From positions 99,869,587 through 99,933,586 of the forward strand of contig OX457025.1 in assembly GCA_949752745.1 (NCBI GenBank): 64,000 nt of DNA, written 5' to 3'. This DNA comes from Protula sp. h YS-2021. Taxonomy: Eukaryota > Annelida > Polychaeta > Sabellida > Serpulidae. How positions within the stretch are numbered: position 1 is the first letter of the stretch; each line of letters starts with the position of its first letter. Shown piece after piece: positions 35,945 to 48,400 of the stretch. Under the pieces are notes generated by a model. The model saw only the letters and a list, made by a program, of their open reading frames with translations. It was not told the DNA's origin and made no database searches. Made by a program: the position numbers and the translations under genes.

Positions 35945-37705
35945 TCAGCTCCTGGCTCCGAGTAGCTCTGACTTGTATAACATCGTATATATCTCTGTCA
36001 GAGCTACGAAGCATTCCATTGCTCCACTAATAGGGGTCTACTGCATGTGTTCTGCGGCACGAATCCTGCATACCAGCCCCTATTATTCAAACAATCTACA
36101 GAAAGTTCATGCCCAATATGCCCCTTTTGTAAAACAGGCACAGTTTTCAGTGAGCTGTATATCTTTTATTTGTTCATAAAAGTGCAGAAAAGTTAGCTTC
36201 CGCACCCACCTGTCAAATGTTTGTTTACATTCTGGCCTTTAAATGTCACGTGACCAAAGTCAAAGGACCGAAAATTTAAATAAAGGGATTGTAGTTTATT
36301 TGAAAAATATATACTAAAATAGTTGATAGATGCAGAATTACGTATAAATTTATTTTGTACACCCATAGTTTTCGACTTTTTATTTTTACGTTCTTTTTGA
36401 AATATAAATTTAAAAGTATTTTTGGTGGATAATTGCAAAAATTTTTTTTACTATTTCACGTAATAAAGTATGCTCCCTGTATACAAACAAATGTCAGTTA
36501 TTGCGGGAGATTTGGGGTTATTTCCGTATTATTTTCTTTTAAAGAAAGCGTAACACAGAAGTTGTATATGATTACCGCTGTACTTTGAGGGCCTTTAGCA
36601 AATGCCAATAAAAACTTATGGGTCGTTGAATCTCGCACAAAGTAGCCACAGGGTGCCTCAAAGCGAGCGCAGTTGACTTGCTTATCGTTATATAGCGAGG
36701 CTTTGAAGCGGTGCCTGGAAACTTTTTAGCGCACCGCTTCTTGGAGCTAAGTCAGCTCGTAGTCCCAGTGGACACTTTTTGTCTTCCTACCTCAGAAAGG
36801 ATCACAGTTTTTGTAATAGAAATGACCATTGATCTGAACTTTTGAGTCTCTGGATCTTTCAGCGCACGTTCCAGGACACCCAGAATCGGACTAACAGACT
36901 TTTTCTTAAAACGTAGCTCCGAGTCAGCTCTGACTTGTATAACAGCGTATTTCTCTGTCAGAGCTACGAAGCCTTCAGTTGTTCCACCAATAGGGGTCAA
37001 CTTCACATGTTCTGAGGCACGAATCCTGCATACCAGTCCGTATTATTCAAATATTTACAGAAAGTTCATGTCCAATATACCCTTTTTGTAAAACAGGCAC
37101 AATTTTTAGCGAGCTGTATATCTTTTATCTGTTCATTAATGTGCAGAAAAATTAGCTTCTGCACCCACCTGTCAAATATTTGTTTACATTGCGGCCTTTA
37201 AATGTCATGTGACCAAAGTCAAATGATCAAAAATTTAAATAAAGGGGTCATAGTTTATTTGTAAAATATATGGTAAAATAGTTTATAGATGCAGAGTTAG
37301 GTATAAATTTATTTTGTATACCCACAATATTTGACGTTTTATTTTTTTACGTTCTTTTTGAAATGGTGGTTCAAAAATTTTTTGGTGGATAGTTGCAAAA
37401 ATTATTGTTACTCTTTCACGTAATAAAGTATGCTCCCTGTATGCAAAAATGTCAATTATCGCGGGAGATTTGTGGTAATTTCCGTATTATTTTCTGTTAA
37501 AGAAAGCGTAACACAGAAGTTGTATATCATTACCGTTGTACTTTCAGGGCCTTTAGCAAATGCCAATCAAGACTTATGGGTCGCTGAATCTCGCACGAAA
37601 TAGCTACAGGGATGCCTCAAAACTAGAGCAGTTGACTTGCTTATCGTTATATAGTGAGGCTTTGAAGCGGTGCCTGGAAACTTTTTCGCGCACCGCTTCT
37701 TGGAG
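35945..37705. repeat. ~790-bp tandem duplication
   Basis: Copies at about 35945-36735 and 36911-37705 share CTCTGACTTGTATAACA, CTGTCAGAGCTACGAAG, GGCACGAATCCTGCATACCAG, TTTAAATGTCA.GTGACCAAAG, AAGTATGCTCCCTGTAT and CAAATGCCAATCA/AAAACTTATGGGTCG. They end in CGCACCGCTTCTTGGAGCTA. About 160 unrelated bases separate them. Reduced pieces of the border (CTTGGAGCTAGCTCCGAGTC) recur at 38070-38240. Neither copy is coding. Confidence 0.75.
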
Positions 37706-39420
37706 CTACTTAAAACGCAAACTGAGAAGTATCCTGGCGCATTATTTTGGACTCCGGCAATACTACCATACGTGAATAAAGAGTGGTTTTCAAACTGTAA
37801 ATTCATTGTTGTTGTGACCCATAATTGGAGATTCCATATCCTGATTTCAAGAAAACATCTATTTTTCTCAGTACAGAATTTTTATTTGACCATAACAAAT
37901 ATGCGCCATAATTTTTAACTGGATCATGTTTGTGATGCACATTTTTGAAATAACACCATTAGTCCTAGTAGGGCGCCGAGACTGACAAAATTGAGATGAA
38001 TGACATGTTCTATTACAGGAACTATGACTCTTGCTGTCATAGGAAGACCGCAAGAGTCATCTTGGACTAATAGCTCCGAGTCAGCTCTGACTTAAATAAC
38101 TTCATATATCTCTCTGTCAGACTATGCCGAACCTCAGCAGCGGACCGCATCTTGGAGCTAGCTCCGAGTCAGCTCTTCCTTGCGCATACTCGGTATATCT
38201 ATCGAAACCCTGTAGCGTGCTGAATCTTGGAGCTAGTTACCCCGTGTTTTCACCCCTTATGTACGAGTATACCTCCCTGTCTCCCACGCCTTTCATGCTT
38301 CGATTCGTGAGATTCGCATTTTTGTGTTCTAAGGCTTGATTTGTGTAGAGGGAGGGGGGGGGGGGGGGGTTATGGGGACGAATGGTTACAGTAGATTCAA
38401 ATTGGTGAAATTGACAAGAACATCTTCTGTGGCTGAAAACAATCATTGTTTGTCAAAATAATGAATAGCAAAAGTGATCAATATTATCTGGCAGAACCAG
38501 GATGGTTGCGTCAAAAAAAAAAAAAACAAAAAAAAAACACACACACACACACACACAATTGATTAATCTTCTCAGTTTTGTTAACATTTTTCTTGATCCT
38601 CTCAATTTTATGTTACAATATTATGAGACACACTTTCTCACGTATTATGGTACTAAGGATACTCAATAATAAAATGAGTAATGTAGGTTTCAGTCTATCG
38701 ACGTCAAATTTCCCATTCTACCATCCATCCCATTTTATTATTCGGGATTTGTATATACCAGAAGCTAATAGCGGTATTTTTGTGGCGAGTTTTCAAAATG
38801 CCTTTTTTTAATTGAACTTTTTTCCAATTTTGCATGCGTGTTCCTAGATAGATAGTTCTGTCTTGAAAAGTTAGCCTTTTGGAGATTCGCCAAAAATCCG
38901 CCAAATGGCGTCATCGTTTATTTTTTAATGAAACCAGTGTAAAAAATGCTTTTTCCAGTATTTTGATCGGATTGTTTTTAAATTAAGTACGCATGTTCCC
39001 TGGGTGGATTTTTGGGAATCGATACACCATATTTAATCATAACTTGTTGTAAATAATCAAAGCGTCATCAGCGAAAATACATTCCTCCAAGTACCAATTG
39101 CAATTCAGTCATTTTTTTTTAACATCCTTGTGATGATTAGTTACACTGGGGCGACCAAATCCTCAAAGTTATTTATCCGAACCAAGAAAATGAATTATGA
39201 ATATTATAATAATAATATTACTTTTTAAAAAAAATCTGGTATTCCAAAAAGAACGATCAGTTGACGTTACTTTTTACGAGACAATCCAATGTTTGCTGCG
39301 CCGCGTACCAAAAATTTGGGATCAACAAGTGACTAGTAATGGTTGAGGGCGTTCTTCCAAAAAGGACAGAAAGTTTACAATAGGACGTGAGATGCTGTAT
39401 TATGCGTAATTGCTCATTTA
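37706..39420. other. Intergenic DNA upstream of the LRRK-type gene
   Basis: Contains border pieces of the tandem duplication (38070-38240), a poly-G run (38350-38367), and an A-rich run followed by (CA)n at 38512-38557. No gene is recognised. The promoter of the next gene should lie here. Confidence 0.45.
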
Positions 39421-39430
39421 TTTGATTTCA

Positions 39431-42400
39431 GCTAAGTGATGACACGGATTGACGGCACGTGAAAATCTTAATGTGAAAAATGTTGCGTTGAGAAACTATG
39501 GCGGACAACAAAAGGTCAGGGCTTTACATTGATGCAGAGGCTAGTGATGGAATCCTGAGTGAGAAAAGCGAAGTGAGTGACGGAGCGTCACATGAGCCGA
39601 GACCACGTGACAGTGGACCACGTGACGGGAGACCACGTGATGCGAGCGTGTCTGAGAACCTTGGCGACGGTGGGCAGTCACGTGATGTGAGCGTGTATGG
39701 GAATCTTGGTGGCGGTGGGCAGTCACGTGATGCGAGCGTGTATGGGAATCTTGGCGACGGTGGGCAGTCACGTGATGCGAGCGTGTATGGGAATCTTGGC
39801 GACGGTGGGCAGTCACGTGATGCGAGCGTGTATGGGAACCATGGCGACGGTTGGCAGTCACGTGATGCACCCATGGCCGAGGATCGCGGTGGGGATCTCC
39901 TTCATCAAGCTGTGCAATTCAATAATGCCGAGCTACTCGAGTCACTGCTCCAAGGTGACGAAAAGCAGTTCATCAATTCTTTGGATCCAAACGACAAGAC
40001 CGCCCTGTATACTGCCGTAGCGAAACAGTACGTAGAGTGCTGCCATCTGCTGCTAGAAGCCGGAGGTAAAGTGCAGAACTCATCGGTTTGTTTGTTTTTT
40101 TTTTTTTTGGCGGGGGGGGGGGGCATGCTTGGTCATCATAGGCCTCTGGTCGTATTTGTGTTACGTTGGGCGGTCAGCTCGATGATTCTAGTTTATAGAA
40201 CTCGTGCATAGTTAATCAACATTGTGACGTGAGCCGATCAGTTCGATAAGGTGAAGATAGGCACACCAGAAGTGGGCGATGATATAGGTCTTTTTCCTAA
40301 GCGGTGTACTATATGATACCCCTAAATATCGCTTGGTTATCCCCAGACAGTCCCAGATATAGCATATCGGGCCATAACAGACAGACGGAAGTATTATATA
40401 ATGTTTAAGTATTATGAGTGACATTGTGATCTCGCTGATCTTTCGGTGCAGCGCTTGAATACTTGCCTGCATCAAGTGTCTGCTTCCCATTCGAAGGCTG
40501 TAGTCCAAATGGCAAATTTTTCCATGTGATATAACAATATAGGGCAAATGTTCTGGCGATCGAGCCGTTGTAAATTTAGCTTTGATTTCGGCACGTAAAT
40601 AAATTCCCTTTTTCACAGAATGTCAGTGCAAAGAGATCGCGTCATACTGATTTTGTTTTAACTGCACTGACCACGTCCAAATTCATTGAAAGAATTGAAG
40701 TGAATGTATGCTGTAGTGTGTTCATGAGTTTTATTTGGGTTATTTCTTGGTCTTGTTTACAGCCGATGCAAATGCCCAATGCGGACCGCTTGCTGGATGG
40801 CAGGTAAGTTGGAGCCTCGATTTTCTGCAGACGATGTGGATGGTCTCTGTTCTGCTTTTCCTTTGTTCCCTACAATTGTTTTTTTCTCTTTTTTCTTTTT
40901 TTTGCGACGCCGCAAAAGAAAAATAATAACACAAAAGAGCTCGTTTATTGTTCATTTTGCATGAAATGGAAATGTTGTTCAAAGAATGCAGTGAGCCCAA
41001 CCCTCCCACCCCCTGCCACCTACTCTACCCTCCTCTCCTCCCCCCGCCCGCTCCCAGTCAGCACGTCTATTCTTTCAGATTACACTATTGTGGCCGAAAA
41101 TCATTTATTTATTATGGGACTAGGTCATGGGGCTGGGTGCTTTGTATTGGAATCGGGCAGTGGTGATTTCACTGGCCTTCCACGGGTGCCCGAATCCAAC
41201 GCAGTATATAGCAGCCTCATGGTCTATCGCTGTGGGGACTGGACATCTCGGCACCTGTCAAAGTCGGCACTTTTTGGACAACTCGGCACCTAAAATTTTG
41301 GATAACTCGGCACCTCATTTTCAAACTCGGCACTTTTTGGACAACTCGACACCTAAGTTTTTTCTTATTTTTTATAGTCTGAATGCTTCAACAACAGTTT
41401 ATTTTTTATTAAAGTGGCTCATTTTTTATACTTTTTTCTTTTTAGATTTCTCCCTCATCGCTTGATCAAAGTATTTCATCTCACAATTCCGGAGCACTCT
41501 GGACACCACAATTCATTGCAATCATCATGAAAAAGAGCCTTTTATGTCAGTGTACTCTGAAGCCCTTTATGTATTTATTATTGTTTTGTTCCCTGTGATT
41601 TTGCGCTCAAAGAGCCTTTCATTTGACATCAGTCACTATTGCTGAGAACTCTGGACACCACAATTAACTTCAATCGCTAGAGCAAAGAACCTTTCATGTC
41701 AGGGTACTCTGAAACCTTTTATGTATTTATAATTGTTTTGTTCCCTGTGATTTTGCTATCATAGGTTGGATTGCTCTTGCTAATTGCAATAGTTGTGGTC
41801 AATGTTTCGGAGTATCATAAATTGCAATTAGTACCACAATGCCAAAGCACGGAACACTGTCTCACTTTAATTGCAATTATGAAACTATGCTTGGGCGTAT
41901 TGCGTGGTTGTTTTATTTGCCCAAGGAGGAGCTTAACTCAACGATACTGGTCACCTCGTTCTGATCTCTCTCGAAGACTGAAAGTAAAAATGGAATGAAA
42001 TCACCCCCACAAATTAAATAAAACAGGAAACGGATCATATGCTATACAACGAATGGAAAATACAGAAAGCGGATAGTGAACTAAAATCAAAGTAAGAAGA
42101 AAGAAATGGATAATTGATACTCCGAAACATTGATCACAACAATTGCATTTAGCAAGTGCTATCCAAGCTATGATCGCAAAATCACAGGGAACAAAACAAT
42201 AATAAATACATACAACGTTTCAGAGTACACTGACATAAAAGAATCTGTTGTTAAACAGATCGAAAACAAATTCCTTTTCCCACCAGGATACTTCCCGGTT
42301 GTGTGTCGCATAGCAACGCTCGTTACGCACAGCGTTTCGCAGGGTTGAGATTTCGCGGTCGCCCGGTCGCCCGTGGCGACCAACTTTTGGCTCGGGCGAC

Positions 42401-45400
42401 CAACTTTTTCTGGGTTGGTCGCCCGAGTGGCGACTAACTTTTTTTTTCTGAGTATTTTCAGGTAAATTTTGCAAAAATTGCGCCGGGCGACTAACTTTTG
42501 TGCCGGGCGACCAGAAAATTGTACGAAGTCTTAACCCTTGTTTCGTCACAAAGCCCTCGTCAGCGTCACGTTGGCTTATACCCATGACGTTCGTGTTAAT
42601 CCCCCGCCCCCCTCCCCCCCCATCTCTGTTTCATAAGCGATTTGAGAACTCTGGCGGTTTTCAATCATTTCTTTACACGAGAGTGCGGTGACACTTGATA
42701 CGTGTTTATAATACAAGGTTTTATTCGTCACTGTCTTCCTGTAATGATCAGCTACACACAGTTGACTTTACTGTGTAAGGTGTGGAAAAAAGAGGCGGTT
42801 CCGCTGTGCAAGTATCATAGTTTTCTCACTCGGTGTCAATTTCCGTCGAAGTTACTAGACGGATATATAATCAGACACAAGATGTACAGGTTTCCTCCAC
42901 CCGGTGGCGCCACCAGCAAGTGTGCTCATATTGAAAGGGGGGGGGGGCAGTTAGTGTGTTCGCTCTAGTTAAGTGCGTGGCTAACCAGACGTGCCACTGA
43001 TTAACGCTGGCGTCATACCAGGTTTGCTGTAATTTTATTGGTGTCTAACGGTCCCGAAATAATGTAGAATTAGTGGCATGGAAACAACCTCTTCCTGTCC
43101 CTTTCTGGGTGGATTTTCAGTGAGGAATCGTTTCGAAAAGTAAACGTCATGTTTGACGTGATACAGTCATATTTTGGAATGTTTTTTTTTTTTTTTGAGG
43201 TGCACGTGGGTTATTTATAGCATTGATGCCCTTCCCATTCCCAGCGCCATGACACGTGAAGGATTTATGTTTTTGTGAATGACATTGCTTTTTTTTCCAG
43301 GACCACACCGAGAAAGAAGTATGTCGTAGAATCATGTTCACTCTCGTTTGTGGGCTTATGGGAAATATTTTAGTGCAGGAAGTGCATGCTTTACTTGTTC
43401 TCACTGAATACCTCTTTCTGAGTTTAACTATCAGGGTTCGAAGATTATTTCTGTTTGGAGAGCTACTTCATTCGTTTTCTTTCTTTTTTTCAGTTGGGGT
43501 GGTGGGGGCGAGTGATGGTACTTGGTTTTTTTTACTCAGCACTTTGTTTTGCAGCCTTCACTCCCACCACACACTTTCACCTCCACCCCCTCCCCCCTCC
43601 CACCTCTAGGTTCGCGTCTTGTGTAATGAGATAAGCGTGGCAGTATCTTGTTTATGTGTCAGTATCTTGTTCATGTGGCAGTATCTTGTTTACGTGTCAG
43701 TGTTTTGTTTACGTGTCAGTATCTTGTTTACATGTCAGTATCTTGTTTATGTGTCAGTATCTTGTTTACATGTCAGTATCTTGTTTATGTGTCAGTATTT
43801 TGTTTACGTGGCAGTATCTTGTGTACGTGTCAGTATCTTGTTTACGTGTCAGTATCTTGTTTATGTGTCAGTATTTTGTTTACGTGGCAGTATCTTGTTT
43901 ACGTGTCAGTATCTTGTTTACGTATCAGTATCTTGTTTATGTGTCAGTATCATGTTTGTCTTGTTTTTCCTCCAATTTTAAAACCTGCTCTTGGTCTGTC
44001 CCAGACAATGCGTTAAAGCAAACGAAATAAAAGTTTCCTCAGGCATTACTTGCAACGCTTTGAGCTTGCTGAGTCAGGTTGTGCTGTCCGAACCCTGCTT
44101 GCTTGCTGGGCCAAGCAGTGCTGTCCGAACCCTGCTTGCTTGCTGGGCCAAGCAGTGCTGTCCGAACCGTGCTTGCTTGCTGGGCCAGACTGTGCGGTCC
44201 GAACCCTGCTTGCTTGCTGGGCCAAGCAGTGCTGCCCGAACCCTGCTTGCTTGCTGGGCCAAGCAGTGCTGTCCGAACCCTGCTTTCTTGCTGCGCCAAG
44301 CAGTGCTGTCCGAACCCTGCTTGCTTGCTGGGCCAAGCAGTGCTGTCCGAACCCTGCTTGCTTGCTGGGCCAAGCAGTGCTGTCCGAACCCTGCTTGCTT
44401 GCTGGGCCAAGCAGTGCTGTCCGAACCGTGCTTGCTTGCTGGGCCAGACTGTGCTGTCCGAACCGTGCTTGCTTGCTGGGCCAAGCAGTGCTGTCCGAAC
44501 CCTGCTTGCTTGCTGGGCCAGACTGTGCTGTCCGAACCCTGCTTGCTTGCTGGGCCAGACTGTGCTGTCCGAACCCTGCTTGCTTGCTGGGCCAAGCAGT
44601 GCTGTCCGAACCGTGCTTGCTTGCTGGGCCAGACTGTGCTGTCCGAACCCTGCTTGCTTGCTGGGCCAAGCAGTGCTGTCCGAACCCTGCTTGCTTGCTG
44701 GGCCAAGCAGTGCTGTCCGAACCCTGCTTGCTTGCTGGGCCAAGCAGTGCTGTCCGAACCCTGCTTGCTTGCTGGGCCAGACTGTGCTGTCCGAACCCTG
44801 CTTGCTTGCTGGGCCAGGCGGTGCCGTCCCGAATCCTGCCAAAATCTACAAGTGCTGGGTTGATGTTGAAAGTTCCATTGTGTAACATCTTTCCAGTCTG
44901 AAATAATGATCATTTTCCTTGAGCATTTTCCTGTCTGTTCTGTGGGACCAGGGATAATTCCGGCGTGCGCCATGGCGCATTGATTTTCTAAATGGCGCAC
45001 AGTAATAGCACGATTTTCCCAAAAGGTACCCATTTCTTTGTTACCTAGTTGTTTACATTCATTATTTTATAGTTACCGATTCAAAGTGTAAATAAGTTTG
45101 ACCCCGTTTTACCGCCTGTTTCAATAGACTAGGCATCGGCAGACTTTTCCGAAAAAAAAAGTGATGACGTATCGTAGCTGGAAAATGCTATATGGTGTTT
45201 TTTTCCGTGCACCTGTGGCACACGCCGTTCGATTTCCAGGATTATCCGTGAGTCACTTTCGGTTTCCTTTTTGCCAGTCATTTCTTTTATTGTCGTGTTC
45301 ATTTGTTTTATGTACCGTAAACCATTTGTGTTGATATATTCTGTGGTACACGCCTATTTATTTCAAGTGTGTGTGGTTTTTTTTAAACTCTTATTCTTAT

Positions 45401-48400
45401 GTTTAAAGTGAAAGCACTTTCTTTTCGTTAAAGCGATCACGCCTAGTTTTAAACTGTCTCAAATCTCATAGTTGATTGGGCTGAACAGTTGTTTTGGCTT
45501 TTGTCTCGGATTCAGTCAAGGTCACGAGGTTACACTCATGTTACTTTGGCTGGCGTTGGCTTCATAAAAAAATATATGGAACCCTGCTTGCTACAATTCG
45601 TGATTTCTGAGATGAGCAATTTCAGTTTAACGGTTGACCTTGAAGTAAAATAAATTTGAAAAATTAAATTACTTTGAAAATTAAGTTTAACCCAAGCCAC
45701 TTAGATATTACATATTGCAGCTGAAATTAGATTAAAGGAATCTCAGTCTTCATTGGTCCTTTTAGCTTGAGAGGATCTGAACTGATTACTTGCTCATTAC
45801 TCGTCATTAAGTATTCTACAGTCTGGATGTGTATCGAGAAAAACAGCTGTTTAGATAATGCATTCTCGTGTAACATCGGTCCGGCGAGGTTCCTTCGGAC
45901 CGGCGAGGTTCCTTCGGACCGGCGAGGTTCCTTCGGTCCGGCGAGGTTCCAGCTGTAACTGGACTGTGTTTGAAGATTTTTTTTGCACATCCTAAAGTGT
46001 TCGAGCTTATTGATGTTAGTATTAAAAGTTTATTTATGGACACATATAAATATAAGACACAGGGTGGGGGAATTCACGATAACAGTTTTTCGGGGGGGGG
46101 GGGGGTATTTCACCAGTATTTACAAATAGGACGTAGGTTTTCGAACCTTCCCCCCCTCCATGCGCAAAGGGACGTAATTCTTCGATTCTACAAAATTGTT
46201 CTAACGCTTTCCCGCCCAAGTACAAAGTTTTGAATATCCTGAGGCTGAGTGGGAAGTTGCGTGTTTCAGACCCCACTTCACAGCGCGGCGCGGGACAACA
46301 AGGCGCAGCTGGTGGCGCTGCTACTGGAGCACGGCGCTCAGTGGTTCCTGCCAGACTCGGCGGGAAAGACGGCGCTGACACTGGCCGAGAGTGCTGGCTC
46401 TGTCGACGCCAGTCATATCATACAGACATACGCGCATGACCTCGGTGAGTGTGAGCGTGTAACATAGTCCGGGCGTACGTCCGTGACCTCGGTGAGTGTG
46501 AGCACGTCATATCATACAGACATACGCGCATGACCTCGGTGAGTGCGATCGTGTCACATAGTCCAGACGTGCGTCCGTGACCTCGGTGAGTGTGAGCGTG
46601 TCACATAGTCCAGACGTGCGTCCGTGACCTCGGTGAGTGTGAGCGTGTCACATAGTCCAGACGTGCGTCCGTGACCTTGGTGAGTGTGAGCTTGTCACAT
46701 AGTCCGGGCGTACGCGCATGACCTCGGTGAGTGTGAGCGTGTCACATAGTCCAGACGTGCGTCCGTGACCTCGGTGAGTGTGAGCGTGTCACATAGTCCA
46801 GACGTGCGTCCGTGACCTCGGTGAGTGCGATCGTGTCACATAGTCCAGACGTGCGTCCGTGACCTCGGTGAGTGTGAGCGTGTCACATAGTCCAGACGTG
46901 CGTCCGTGACCTCGGTGAGTGTGAGCGTGTCACATAGTCCGGACGTAAGCGCAAGACCTCGGGTGAGTGTGAGCACGTCATATCATACAGACGTACGCGC
47001 ATGACCTCGGTGAGTGTGAATGTGTCACATCGCCCGGACGTACGTCCATGACCTCGGTGAGTGTGAACGTGTCACATCGTCCGGACAACACTTGGTGCTG
47101 TTTTCTGTGCAAGGGTTTCTGTAATACTTGTATTATATTTTCATAAAGCTCAGTGCAAGAAATATCATTATATTACCAAATTATTTTGCTTCATGTTAAA
47201 TATACATTGGAAGGTCCGAGTATGCGAATGTTTTTTTTTCTTCAAATATATGGTTTTCAAAAAGATATTCCCCAAAAAATTGGAAAATAAAACATTTGAC
47301 TCAGTCCTTAAGGTGTTGTATTTTTATTTTGCAAGGCAAATGTCGGTCTTAAGCGTCACTAAATGTCACGTGTTGTATTTTCAATAACAGAAGCACAGCT
47401 GTATTTGGCGTGTACGAAAGCCGACGTCGCGACTGTTGAACGACTGATTCCGAAGGTTCCCGAACACACCGTGGCGAAAGTGCTGAACAGACGCAGCGGG
47501 GATAGTCACCACTCATTCCTACACAGGTATTTGAAGATCTCTCTAATAATCAGGAGTCATTTTTTTCGTCGATCGACGGAAATCCGTCGATTTTGAGCCG
47601 AAAGTTGTTGTCCTGGAGATCAACTGAATTCTGCAGTAATTTTTTTCACTTTTTCTTTTAGGGGAAGGGAGGGCGGGGGGGTGGGGGGGGGGGGGGAGCT
47701 GGGTACTTTTAGATACTGTTGTGGAGATTTTAAGTTGCCATATGTAAATTTTTCGGGCTCGCGTCTTCGGCGGTCGCAAATTAACACATTGTAGTTCTTG
47801 CTGTGCCTTAGCTGTAGTTGTCTTCGCGCCGAAAATATCACAAATTTCCCGACTCAAAACTTTCCATCGATTTCGACGAGCCCGAGAACGACCCCTGCTC
47901 AATGGAATGTGTATAGGGTTTATGATTAGAGAGTCGTTTTGTATGTCTGTCTGTCCGTGTCCTGTCCGTAACGTCCCGTAGACACGTCACTGCCATGTCA
48001 AATGACTTTTTCATGAAATCGCGATGCCACCAATGTAGATCAGACCTTGTAGGCCCCTGTACATTTCATCCTTTCGGTATTTCATTCTATAAAAAGTTAT
48101 TTTTTTTTTTTCAATTTTCTGTGGCAGCTATTCTGGACTAGAAACCCCGTATTTATACATTATAGTTAGCTCAACGCATGACGTCACAGGAATGAAACGT
48201 CAGTTATCCTGTCTTTTCTCTGCGGGAAACAGTGTAATATCTAAATAAAATCCACTCCGCAAGGAGCTGTTTATAGACTGCATAGGGACGGTGCGGGGAA
48301 GGAGCGGGTGGGGGGGGGGGGGTAGGTGTCTGAACCTAACATTATAAAGTTATATGTTATATTATATTATGTCATACTACAGCGACGGCGCAGAAAAGGA

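Noticed and set aside
40212..40616. 134-residue minus-strand frame in LRRK intron 1
   Set aside because: No recognisable domain, no promoter or polyadenylation signal seen, and it lies antisense in an intron. Left as chance or an old repeat.
44039..45033. Very long open frames (up to 319 residues) on both strands
   Set aside because: They run through the 37-bp minisatellite, whose unit has no stop in any frame. All six frames are open and the product is a simple repeat.
46412..47085. CRISPR-like array
   Set aside because: The units are contiguous without unique spacers, and the locus is a eukaryotic intron. The same holds for all other arrays here.
47543..47902. Minus-strand Arg/Pro-rich frame
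   Set aside because: It crosses a poly-G run inside intron 4 with no homology.
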